From JAJZNI01 sp035624785 (GTDB lineage Bacteria > Chloroflexota > Dormibacteria > Aeolococcales > Aeolococcaceae), in assembly GCA_035624785.1 (NCBI GenBank), contig DASPQV010000025.1:186001-250000 (forward strand): 64,000 nt of DNA, written 5' to 3'. Shown piece by piece: positions 33,507-41,274 of this stretch (within the stretch, counting starts at the first letter, position 1; every line of letters begins with the position of its first letter). Position numbers and translations under genes: made by a program. The notes beneath the pieces were generated by a model. That model ran no database searches, was not told the DNA's origin, and was given only the letters and a program-made list of their open reading frames with translations.

Positions 33507-36500
33507 GTGGACACCTCCGCTTCGCCGCCGCCGTCGGACCCGTCCCCCGCCTCCGCCGGCGAGAGCCGCCGGACGCCGCGGCGAATCGGCAACGGCAAGG
33601 TCGAGATGCAGGCCGGGGGGCTGCGCGTCGAGCGCCGCTTCACCAAGCCGGGGATCCACCCCTACGACGAGGTCCGCTGGGAGCGGCGCACCGCCAGCAT
33701 CGCCAACGAGAAGGGCGAGGTGGTCTTCGAGCAGAAGGACTGCGAGGTGCCCGCCTTCTGGTCGCAGATGGCCACCAACGTGGTGGTCTCCAAGTACTTC
33801 CGGGGCCCACTGGGCACGCCGCGCCGGGAGACCTCGGTGCGCCAGATGATCTCCCGGGTGGTGGACACGATCACCGGATGGGGGCGCACCGGCGGGTACT
33901 TCGCGAGTGAGGCGGATGCCGAGGCGTTCTCGGATGAATTGACCCATCTCATCCTCCACCAGCGGATGAGCTTCAACAGTCCGGTCTGGTTCAACTTTGG
34001 CGTTCCAGGCGTGCGCCAGCAAGGGAGCGCTTGCTTTATCCAGAGCGTTCAGGATTCGATGGACTCGATCCTCACCCTCGCCAAGAACGAGGGGATGCTC
34101 TTCAAGCTGGGAAGCGGAACGGGGACCAACCTGTCGCCGCTGCGCTCGTCGCAGGAGCAGCTCGCCGGTGGTGGAACCGCCAGCGGCCCGGTCTCCTTCA
34201 TGAAGGGCTTCGACGCCTTCGCCGGCGTCATCAAGTCGGGAGGGACCACCCGGCGCGCCGCCAAGATGGTGATCCTCAACGCCGACCATCCCGACATCGA
34301 GGAGTTCATCACCTGCAAGGTGAGCGAGGAGCGCAAGGCCTGGGCGCTCATCGAGGCGGGGTACGACCCCTCCTTCACCGGCGAGGCGTACTCCTCGATC
34401 TTCTTCCAGAACTCCAACAACTCGGTGCGGGTGACCGACGAGTTCATGCGCGCTGTGGAGGAGGACCGCGACTGGCACCTCCGGGCGATCACCGATCCCA
34501 CCCGCATCCTCAAGACGGTGAAGGCCCGGGCACTGCTCCGGCTGATGGCGGAGTCAGCGTGGCAGTGCGGCGACCCCGGAATCCAGTACGACACCACCAT
34601 CAACGACTGGCACACGTCGTCGAACAGCGGCCGGATCAACGCCAGCAACCCGTGCTGCCTGGTCGGCACCACCCTGGTCGAGACCTCCGTGGGCCCGGTC
34701 TCCTTCGAAGTGCTGCACAGCTGGCACCAGCAGGGCAGGCCACTCCCTGGCTCCTGGTCGTGGGATCCAGTCCTCGGTCGCAGCCAGCTGCGTCCCATCC
34801 GCCGGGTATGGATCGCTGGCGCGGCTCAGAACCTCGTCGAGCTCACCCTCAACGGCTCGCTGGCGGTGCGCTGCACGCCCGACCATCGCTTCCTCACGGC
34901 TCGCGGCGACTGGGTCCAGGCTGCCCACCTCACCCCAGGCACCGACATGGTCCTCGAGGACCTGGCTCGGGCCGAGGCTGCGCGCCTCCAGCTTGGCGGG
35001 GTCGCGGTCCCCGGCACCAAGTCCCGATCGGCACCTCCCGATGCCCCAGCGCCGCAGCGGGACAGCTGGCGAGTCGTGGTGACGTCGGTCGAGCCCGTCC
35101 ACCTCTCCAGACCTGCGCCCGTCTACGACATGGAGGTCGACAGCACCCACAACTTCGTGGTCTCCGGAGCCTGGCCCGGGGTATCGGTGGTGGCTCACAA
35201 CTCCGAGTACATGTATCTCGACGACTCGGCGTGCAACCTGGCGTCCATCAACCTGCTCCGCTTCCTCAATGACGACGGCAGCATCGCGATCGACGACTAC
35301 AAGCATGCCATCCGGCTGACCATCACCGCCCAGGAGATCATCGTCAGCCGGGCCTCCTACCCGACTGAGAAGATCGCCAAGAACAGCGAGGACTTCCGGC
35401 CCCTGGGGATCGGCTATGCCAACCTGGGCGCCCTGCTCATGGCCCGCGGCGTCCCCTACGACTCGCCGAGAGGCAGGGACCTGGCAGCCTGCCTGACCGC
35501 AATCCTGACCGGCGAGGGCTACGCGCAGTCGGCGAGGATCGCCCGAGCGCTGGGGCCCTTCAACGGCTATGCGGTGAACCGCCAGCCCATGCTCCGGGTG
35601 ATGTCCAAGCATCGCGAGGCCGCGTACGGACTTTCGTCGGCCACGGTGGATGCCGATCTGCTCGCCTCCGCACGGGCATCCTGGGACGAGGCCCACGAGC
35701 TGGGAGCCCGGCATGGGTATCGGAACGGTCAGGTCAGCGTCATCGCCCCCACCGGCACCATCAGTTTCATGCTCGATTGTGATACCACCGGGATCGAGCC
35801 GGACATCGCCCTGGTCAAGTACAAGAAGCTGGTCGGCGGTGGCATGCTCAAGATGGTCAACAACACGGTGCCCGCGGCGCTCAAGAAGCTGGGCTACGGT
35901 GAGGGCGAGATCGCCGACGTCATCGCCTACATCGACGCCAACGACACCATCGAGGGAGCCCCGAAGCTCCGCGACGACGACCTGCCGGTCTTCGACTGCG
36001 CCTTCGCTCCCCACAACGGGAAGCGGTCGATCGCCTGGCAGGGGCACGTCCGGATGATGGCGGCGGTTCAGCCCTTCGTCTCGGGCGCGATCTCGAAGAC
36101 GGTGAACATGCCCAACGAGTCCACGGTGGAGGATGTCGAGAAGGCGTACATCGACGGCTGGAAGATGGGCCTCAAGGCGCTGGCCATCTACCGTGACGGG
36201 AGCAAGCGCTCCCAGCCCCTGGCCACCTCGATGGACAAGACCACCGGCGAGAAGGTGCGGATCGTGGAGCGCCCGCTGCGCCGGAAGCTCCCGGCCGAGC
36301 GGCAGGCGCTGACCCACCGCTTCGAGATCGGCGGCCATGAGGGCTACATCACGGTCGGCCTCTACGAGGACGGCAGTCCCGGCGAGATCTTCGTCAAGAT
36401 GGCCAAGGAGGGGTCGACGGTCTCCGGGCTCACCGATTCGTTCGCGATTGCGGTGAGCTTCGCCCTCCAGTACGGCGTTCCTCTGGACTTCCTGGTCAAC

Positions 36501-36863
36501 AAGTTCGCCCACATGCGCTTCGAGCCCCAGGGCTTCACCCGCAATCCCGAGATCCCGATCGCCAAGTCGATCGTCGACTACATCTTCCGCTGGCTCGGGT
36601 CGCGCTTCCTCAGCCCGGAGAAGCAGGCGGAGATCGGCATCGTGCGCCGCGAGGCGGACGACGCGGAGCCTCGCCCGATGCTCGAAGGTCCGGCCAACGC
36701 GGCCCAGGTGGTCATGCCCCTGGGGTTTGCCGAGGCCTCACCGACCAGCACCTTCCAGAACCAGGCGGACGCGCCCTCCTGCAGTGAGTGCGGCTCCCTG
36801 ATGGTGCGTTCCGGGTCCTGCTACAAGTGCCACAACTGCGGAGCGACGTCCGGCTGCAGTTAG
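33507..36863 (+). CDS. nrdJ: Adenosylcobalamin-dependent (class II) ribonucleotide reductase containing an intein
   Basis: The precursor has 1118 residues, or 936 after splicing. It reduces ribonucleotides to deoxyribonucleotides using a B12-derived thiyl radical. Family marks are 'GSGTGTNLSPLRSSQEQLAG', 'GGTTRRAAKMVILNADHPDI', 'IAPTGTISFMLDCDTTGIEP', a TSCPD-type domain near 'HEGYITVGLYEDGSPGEIF', and a C-terminal zinc ribbon 'CSECGSLMVRSGSCYKCHNC' with the redox cysteines. The active-site loop is N-P-C-S-E and is split between Cys383 and Ser by an intein. GTG 33507 was chosen because GAGGAA lies about 7 nt upstream. A longer in-frame N-terminus would run through the regulatory leader. Confidence 0.96.
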   Translation: MDTSASPPPSDPSPASAGESRRTPRRIGNGKVEMQAGGLRVERRFTKPGIHPYDEVRWERRTASIANEKGEVVFEQKDCEVPAFWSQMATNVVVSKYFRGPLGTPRRETSVRQMISRVVDTITGWGRTGGYFASEADAEAFSDELTHLILHQRMSFNSPVWFNFGVPGVRQQGSACFIQSVQDSMDSILTLAKNEGMLFKLGSGTGTNLSPLRSSQEQLAGGGTASGPVSFMKGFDAFAGVIKSGGTTRRAAKMVILNADHPDIEEFITCKVSEERKAWALIEAGYDPSFTGEAYSSIFFQNSNNSVRVTDEFMRAVEEDRDWHLRAITDPTRILKTVKARALLRLMAESAWQCGDPGIQYDTTINDWHTSSNSGRINASNPCCLVGTTLVETSVGPVSFEVLHSWHQQGRPLPGSWSWDPVLGRSQLRPIRRVWIAGAAQNLVELTLNGSLAVRCTPDHRFLTARGDWVQAAHLTPGTDMVLEDLARAEAARLQLGGVAVPGTKSRSAPPDAPAPQRDSWRVVVTSVEPVHLSRPAPVYDMEVDSTHNFVVSGAWPGVSVVAHNSEYMYLDDSACNLASINLLRFLNDDGSIAIDDYKHAIRLTITAQEIIVSRASYPTEKIAKNSEDFRPLGIGYANLGALLMARGVPYDSPRGRDLAACLTAILTGEGYAQSARIARALGPFNGYAVNRQPMLRVMSKHREAAYGLSSATVDADLLASARASWDEAHELGARHGYRNGQVSVIAPTGTISFMLDCDTTGIEPDIALVKYKKLVGGGMLKMVNNTVPAALKKLGYGEGEIADVIAYIDANDTIEGAPKLRDDDLPVFDCAFAPHNGKRSIAWQGHVRMMAAVQPFVSGAISKTVNMPNESTVEDVEKAYIDGWKMGLKALAIYRDGSKRSQPLATSMDKTTGEKVRIVERPLRRKLPAERQALTHRFEIGGHEGYITVGLYEDGSPGEIFVKMAKEGSTVSGLTDSFAIAVSFALQYGVPLDFLVNKFAHMRFEPQGFTRNPEIPIAKSIVDYIFRWLGSRFLSPEKQAEIGIVRREADDAEPRPMLEGPANAAQVVMPLGFAEASPTSTFQNQADAPSCSECGSLMVRSGSCYKCHNCGATSGCS
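34656..35201 (+). other. Mini-intein in NrdJ (182 residues, no endonuclease)
   Basis: The insert begins with Cys1 ('CLVGTTLVETSVGPVSFEVL', block A) and has block B 'LAVRCTPDHRFLTARGDWVQ' with the conserved TxxH as TPDH. Block F is 'VYDMEVDSTHNFVVSG', and block G is 'VVAHN' with the penultimate His and terminal Asn. The next extein residue is Ser. With only 182 residues there is no room for a LAGLIDADG homing endonuclease. Removing it restores the usual reductase sequence around N-P-C-S-E-Y-M. All residues needed for protein splicing by the standard Cys1/Ser+1 route are present. Confidence 0.95.
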
Positions 36864-37065
36864 TTCGGGATGGCCGAATCGTTCTTCACAAGCTTGGTCC
36901 CCAATAAGGCTTATCGAAGTCGCTGGTAAAGCCCAGGCGAAAGGGACTGTCCCAAGAGGTGTCCCTCGGCCCCGCACTGCTCGGCGAAACCTGATTGACC
37001 TGTGTGAGGCGATTCCGAATCGGGCACCCGGGAACCTCCTGGCGGAGAATGGCGTTTGACTAGAT

Positions 37066-37923
37066 ATGTTGGCCAAGCGCTTGTCTGCCGGTTGCCTGAG
37101 CGTGGTGCTTCTCGCCCTTGCTGGATGTTCCTCGGGAAGCTCATTGCAACCCTCCTCCGTTGCGATTACCCATTACCGCGGGTACCCTCCGGCGGCGAGC
37201 ATCACTCCCGGATTGGTCGGCGACATGGTCGCCTGGAACGGCCCTCAGCAGCTGGCTGTGGTTACCTGGGGAAGCTCCAGCTGCCCGGCGCTCCCGCTGA
37301 AGGTTGAGGGGAAACCAGGCAACAAAGTGACGGTGACGGTGGGGCTCACGGTCCCTTCCAACTCGCTATGTACCGCCGACATGGCCGCAACCACCAGCAT
37401 CATCGCCCTTCCGGCAGGAATCAACCCCAATCAGCCGGTGATCGTTACCGTGACCGGCAACAACAAGCAGGGAAGGACGGTGACCCTACCGGCAGAAGGC
37501 ACCGCTAAGGCGTCGTCACCGTCGGCTGCCTTCACCACCGCAGGCACTCCCTCGGCGACCCCGACCCTGGTCACAGTGACGACGCCGGCTGACTGCCAGT
37601 GGATGGTGGTCGGTCACGCCTTCGAGCCGTTCCCGCTGAGCGTCCAGGACAATGGCGGCCACTTCGCCATGATCCGTTGCCAGGGCCTAGGCGTCGAACT
37701 CCTTCACGACAAGAGTGACGGCTGCGGATGGACAACGGTGCAGAGCAGCGACGAAGCCGTCCTGGCAATCGCCGCCATACCCTTACCGGCGCCACCGCCG
37801 GGCGGGACCTGGGAAGACTATCAAGCAGTGGCCCCTGGCCACGCGACACTCACATCTACGCTGGCGTGCCCGAATGGCACCGTATCGGCTCGGTGGATGG
37901 TGACGGTCGTAGTCACGCACTGA
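37066..37923 (+). CDS. Predicted lipoprotein of unknown function
   Basis: A 285-residue protein with a lipoprotein signal peptide: basic 'MLAKRLSAGCLSVVLLALAG' with the lipobox LALAGC, cleaved before Cys21. The mature part is Thr/Ser/Val-rich, with beta-strand-like stretches ('NKVTVTVGLTVPSNSLC', 'QPVIVTVTGNNKQGRTVTL') and six or more cysteines in total, suggesting disulfide-linked Ig-like beta domains outside the cell. 'ADCQWMVVGHAFEPFPLSVQ' resembles no family known to me. The ATG has no strong ribosome-binding site. It follows nrdJ after a 202-bp gap and is transcribed in the same direction. Confidence 0.65.
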   Translation: MLAKRLSAGCLSVVLLALAGCSSGSSLQPSSVAITHYRGYPPAASITPGLVGDMVAWNGPQQLAVVTWGSSSCPALPLKVEGKPGNKVTVTVGLTVPSNSLCTADMAATTSIIALPAGINPNQPVIVTVTGNNKQGRTVTLPAEGTAKASSPSAAFTTAGTPSATPTLVTVTTPADCQWMVVGHAFEPFPLSVQDNGGHFAMIRCQGLGVELLHDKSDGCGWTTVQSSDEAVLAIAAIPLPAPPPGGTWEDYQAVAPGHATLTSTLACPNGTVSARWMVTVVVTH

Positions 37924-38255
37924 GTTAGCCCCCCCTGTCCCTCCTTGGCTGGTCGCCACAAAGGTTAGGCGGCTCTTTGCGGGCGATACTTAGATTCGGC
38001 TAATGTTTCATCTTTGTTGACGCATCCATGTTTCATCTTTTCTGACGCCCCACAGTTAGAGTAGAGTTAGTTAGTTAGTGGCGTTCGCCACTCTCGTCAG
38101 TCAGTCAGTGTCGGACGACAAAAGGGCTGCAACATTCCTCAGAGTTCGTGCGACAGAAGAGATGAAACATCCTCTTCCATGTGGAAGTCGGTCCTAACGG
38201 TTGCGCGAGCGGCCAGAACCCGGTCTGGTCAGGCCGGTTGATTCACCAGAGCTGT
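37924..38255. other. 332-bp AT-richer intergenic region between convergent genes
   Basis: The region separates a plus-strand lipoprotein gene from a minus-strand lipoprotein gene. It is clearly poorer in GC than its surroundings. It contains direct repeats, a central hairpin and period-4 runs, described in the repeat entry. No coding frame was accepted. Confidence 0.7.
38003..38170. repeat. 168-bp quasi-symmetric element with 11-bp inverted ends (MITE-like)
   Basis: ATGTTTCATCT at 38003-38013 and AGATGAAACAT at 38160-38170 are perfect inverted ends. The left end is repeated directly after 25 bp (38003-38023 and 38028-38048, sharing ATGTTTCATCTTT and TGACGC). The centre has the perfect hairpin AGTGGCG-TT-CGCCACT at 38077-38092, flanked by GTTA repeats on the left and CAGT repeats on the right. 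The layout recalls the end repeats of IS21-type elements or a small non-autonomous element. No target duplication was found. Confidence 0.6.
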
Positions 38256-38906
38256 CTAGTCTGTGAATGCTGCTGGCGACGCAGAAGGTGAGATTTCCAC
38301 CGAGGGGATGTTCAAAACCAGGGTCTGAGGGCCGCCTCCACTCACGCTGTAGATAACCATTGCACTCTGGAGATTCCAGCCGGCTGCCGGCTGGGGAATG
38401 GTGAAGCTGTAGGTGAGTACGTAGTACAAGCCAGGATGGAGCACGGCCCCAGCCGCCGTGGGAGCGGTCCGCCACGCCGCGAGTGGGCCTTGGGACGGAA
38501 CCGCCTCAGTAAGGCTACGAGCCGCTGCTATACCGATGCTCTTGGCCGTAGCGACGCTGGGGGCGCTGAGAAAGTAGGTCTCGGAGGCTGCGCCGGTGTC
38601 ATGGATGGCCTCGAAACTGCTGTTAGCCACGGCTTGGTCTGTGGCCTGGCTATTGACGGTGATGCTCTTGATGGTGACGTCACTTGAACCCGTGACCTTG
38701 AGAATGGCGTAGCTGGTGGTGATTTGAGTGGCGGGTCCAGGGAAGGTGAAGCCCTCCCCCGCAAGGGTGTTCAGGCTGACCAGCGGGGGCGTTGCCAAAG
38801 GAGTGGAAAGAGGGCTGGGACTGGATGAGCAGGCGCTCACCATCACTGACAAGAAGGCGCCAAGCAAGGACCAACGGGTGGCCTGCCGAAGGTAGTCCGC
38901 GAACAT
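38256..38906 (-). CDS. Predicted lipoprotein of unknown function
   Basis: A 216-residue protein with signal peptide 'WSLLGAFLSVMVSAC' ending in a lipobox-like VSAC and a Ser/Pro-rich linker ('SSSPSPLSTPLATPP'). The mature domain is beta-rich, for example 'ITTSYAILKVTGSSDVTIKS' and 'GLYYVLTYSFTIPQPAAG'. No family was recognised. It is 30 nt downstream of another small exported-protein gene on the same strand, so they are likely co-transcribed. Function may be at the cell surface. Confidence 0.62.
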   Translation of the reverse strand: MFADYLRQATRWSLLGAFLSVMVSACSSSPSPLSTPLATPPLVSLNTLAGEGFTFPGPATQITTSYAILKVTGSSDVTIKSITVNSQATDQAVANSSFEAIHDTGAASETYFLSAPSVATAKSIGIAAARSLTEAVPSQGPLAAWRTAPTAAGAVLHPGLYYVLTYSFTIPQPAAGWNLQSAMVIYSVSGGGPQTLVLNIPSVEISPSASPAAFTD

Positions 38907-38936
38907 GTGTTTAGGCTAGCACGATCATTCAGAGTT

Positions 38937-39347
38937 TCAAGATGAGCCGGTATACGCCGGGGTCTCGGACATGACGAAGCTCCCGGAGCTGTAGTCCAGG
39001 AACAAAGCCATGGACGTGTTCGGGGGAGGGCAAGGGTGTGGTGTGGTCCCTGGCAGAGGCGCTGGACCGCACGAAACTGCAGGGAAGGTACCTCGGAAGC
39101 TGACCGCCCAGACGTGGCGGCCGACATCGTAGGTGCCGGTTTCGAACGCCCCCAGAAGCCCCGTCTCCACCCTGAGAATCGCGACCGGGGTCGAAGACAT
39201 CGCTTGCGCCTGGGTCGTGGCTAGGGCCACTGCCTGCTCCTCGGTCAGGCCGATGGTCGTCATCCGGCTCCCACTGGTGGCGGTGAGCACCACGGCGACA
39301 ACCCCGACTGCCCCCACCCCAGATCGCAGCCAAAGAGAACCGTTCAC
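38937..39347 (-). CDS. Small predicted exported protein, unknown function
   Basis: A 136-residue protein starting at GTG 39347 with a short N-terminal hydrophobic segment 'GVGAVGVVAVVLTATSG'. The part after it, 'TIGLTEEQAVALATTQAQAM', is like the start of a PepSY-type or similar small extracytoplasmic domain, followed by 'HVWAVSFRGTFPAVSCGP' and 'SMALFLDYSSGSFVMSE', which fit the beta strands of such domains. Two cysteines may pair. It precedes the lipoprotein gene by 30 nt. Family assignment is tentative. Confidence 0.55.
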   Translation of the reverse strand: MNGSLWLRSGVGAVGVVAVVLTATSGSRMTTIGLTEEQAVALATTQAQAMSSTPVAILRVETGLLGAFETGTYDVGRHVWAVSFRGTFPAVSCGPAPLPGTTPHPCPPPNTSMALFLDYSSGSFVMSETPAYTGSS

Positions 39348-39385
39348 ACCCGTTCAACGCTCAGGCGGGTGGCCCGGGTCCAGGT

Positions 39386-39407
39386 GGGTTCCGGAGACCG
39401 GGAACCC
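39386..39407. terminator. Possible terminator hairpin downstream of the deaminase gene
   Basis: GGGTTCC (39386-39392) pairs with GGAACCC (39401-39407) around an 8-nt loop. It stands between the end of the minus-strand deaminase gene and the next minus-strand gene. There is no T-run on the minus strand, so the call is weak. Confidence 0.3.
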
Positions 39408-39540
39408 CCTTGCTTTCTCAAAGTCGCGAGTACCCCGAAGGGGATGGAACCGCCTGATGCCGCACCCGGGCGGCAAGGTCCAAGCGCTGGAGGGCCATCC
39501 TGGATAGACAGACCGCTGAGGTAGGGCAGCCCCGTGATGG

Positions 39541-40836
39541 TCAGCCCCACAGCTTCCGGGAGCGAGCCGCCAGGTCGGCATGGGCACGCCCCAGGTCGAT
39601 CCCGAGCACGGCCCCTTCGACCACCACTTCTTTGCCGCCGACCAGCAGGTGCCGCACCCGCCGGTCAGGCCCGAGCACGAGGCCGTCCACCGGGTCCGGA
39701 ATGTCCGCGATGTCTTCCGCCGGCCACACCGCGATGTCCGCCGGCGCACCCACCTCGAGCCGGCCGAGGTCGGCCCGGCCCAGGCAGGCGGCCCCGCGGA
39801 ACGTCGCCATCTCGAGCGCATCGACGGAGGTCAGCGCCTCAGGGCAACCGGTGCGCTGGCGAGCGAAGTAGAGCGCCTGGCGCATCTCGGGCAGCAGCAC
39901 TCCCATCTCGTTGGAGGCCGCCCCGTCGACGCCGAGGCCAACCGGCGCCCCCGCGTCGAGGAGGTCGCGGACGGGGCAGATCCCCGAAGCCAGGCGGGCA
40001 TTCGAGCTCGGGCAGTGGGCCACCCCGGCCCCGGCCTGGCCGATGCGGCGAACTTCCGCCGCGTCGAAGTGGATGCCGTGGGCGAACCAGACGTCATCTG
40101 CCAGCCAGCCGAGCTCCTCGACCAGCTCGAGCGGCCGCTTCCCGAAGCGGGCCAGGCAGTCGCGCTCCTCTGCAACGGTCTCCGCCAGGTGGGTGTGCAA
40201 ACGGAGCCGCAGGTGGCGAGCGAGCGCGGCGGACTCCCTCATGAGGTCGGTCGACACTGAGAAGGGGCTGCACGGTGCGACGGCCACGGTCGTCCATTCC
40301 CCGTCGTGGAGGCGGGCGGCAACGGCCTCGGTGGAGGCCAAGATCGCGTCGATGCTCTCGACGACCGTGTCCGGCGGTAACCCTCCCGCGCTGTCGCCCA
40401 GGTCCATCGAGCCCCGGCATAAGTGGAGCCGGACACCCACTGCTCGCGCCGCCGCGGCTATGGCATCGAACACCGAGTCGTCGCCGTGGGGCACGACATA
40501 GTGATGGTCGGCCACGGTCGTGGTCCCACCGGCTGCGAGCTCGGCTAGGCCAACCGTTGCTGCCGCAGCCACGTCCTCGACGGTGAGGCGTGCCCAGACG
40601 GGGTACAGTTCGGTCAGCCAGTTGAACAGGTCGCGGCTGGTCGACCTTCCCCGGGTCATCCACTGGTAGAGGTGGTGGTGTGTGTTCACCAGCCCGGCGG
40701 TGATCAAGCAGCCGTCGCAGGGGAGCACGCGGTCGCCGGGCAACGGGTCGACAGTACCGAGGGCGACCACCCGTCCTGACTCGACGGCGAGGTCTCCCGG
40801 CCACCTGGCTCCGCGAAGCACGGTTCTCTGGCTCAT
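39541..40836 (-). CDS. 8-oxoguanine deaminase-like amidohydrolase
   Basis: A 431-residue amidohydrolase of the TrzA/AtzB/8-oxoguanine deaminase group. Metal ligands and active-site residues appear in 'CLITAGLVNTHHHLYQWMTR', 'GGTTTVADHHYVVP', 'LRLHTHLAETVAEERDCLA' (HxH with the HLAE signature), 'VWFAHGIHFDAAEV' and 'PVGLGVDGAASNEMGVLLPE' with the catalytic Asp. It would deaminate an oxidised purine, guanine or a related aminoheterocycle to feed xanthine or urate into the adjacent pathway. ATG 40836 is the only plausible start, with GGAG directly before it. It is divergent from the xanthine dehydrogenase operon. Confidence 0.82.
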   Translation of the reverse strand: MSQRTVLRGARWPGDLAVESGRVVALGTVDPLPGDRVLPCDGCLITAGLVNTHHHLYQWMTRGRSTSRDLFNWLTELYPVWARLTVEDVAAAATVGLAELAAGGTTTVADHHYVVPHGDDSVFDAIAAAARAVGVRLHLCRGSMDLGDSAGGLPPDTVVESIDAILASTEAVAARLHDGEWTTVAVAPCSPFSVSTDLMRESAALARHLRLRLHTHLAETVAEERDCLARFGKRPLELVEELGWLADDVWFAHGIHFDAAEVRRIGQAGAGVAHCPSSNARLASGICPVRDLLDAGAPVGLGVDGAASNEMGVLLPEMRQALYFARQRTGCPEALTSVDALEMATFRGAACLGRADLGRLEVGAPADIAVWPAEDIADIPDPVDGLVLGPDRRVRHLLVGGKEVVVEGAVLGIDLGRAHADLAARSRKLWG

Positions 40837-41274
40837 CTCCGTAGTATCGTCCCGTCTGAGCTCGGCATGAAAGCGCTCTTGTCCGACATTGAGCGATGGC
40901 GTTCGGCGGGGCAGCGGGCTGCCCTGGCCAGGGGTGGTCGGTGTGGAGGGCTCAGGCCTCCGCGAGGCTGGGGCGGCCATGGCTGCCAACGAAGGTGGTG
41001 GGTGGCGGGCTCGATCTCGGGGGGCTGCATCTCGCCTGCGACCCTCCGGGTGGCGACCCTCCCGGGCCGCCCGGCCAGTACCCGGGTCGCTCCACTCGGC
41101 CACACTCGCCTGGACGATGCTGGTGCCCGCGACCTCTGAGCCGGATCGATTCCGGAGGCGGTTCCGCGCGGCGTCACGGCCCTCTGGCCACCAGCGACCT
41201 GCCCCCGTTTGGAGGCCACGGCCTTCGGCGCAGGCGGAGCGGCTGGTATCGACGTTTAGCTAACAAGCTCGGCG
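40837..41274. other. 438-bp divergent control region of the purine cluster
   Basis: The region lies between the deaminase gene and the first xanthine dehydrogenase gene. It must carry both promoters. It is GC-rich and has several short palindromes such as CCCGGG near 41095, but no clear operator, -10/-35 pair or purine riboswitch was found. Open frames here lack any coding signature. Confidence 0.55.

Noticed and set aside
34554..36512. A 652-codon open frame antisense to nrdJ
   Set aside because: In DNA this rich in GC, long antisense frames arise by codon bias. It has no recognisable motif, and nrdJ on the other strand is certain.
36945..36965. GGGAC-T-GTCCC as the nrdJ terminator
   Set aside because: The loop would be one base and there is no T-run. 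Alternative pairing with the later GTCCC is weak.
38060..38110. Short-repeat stretch as a CRISPR-like array
   Set aside because: The period is 4 nt without spacers. It is a microsatellite-like flank of a hairpin.
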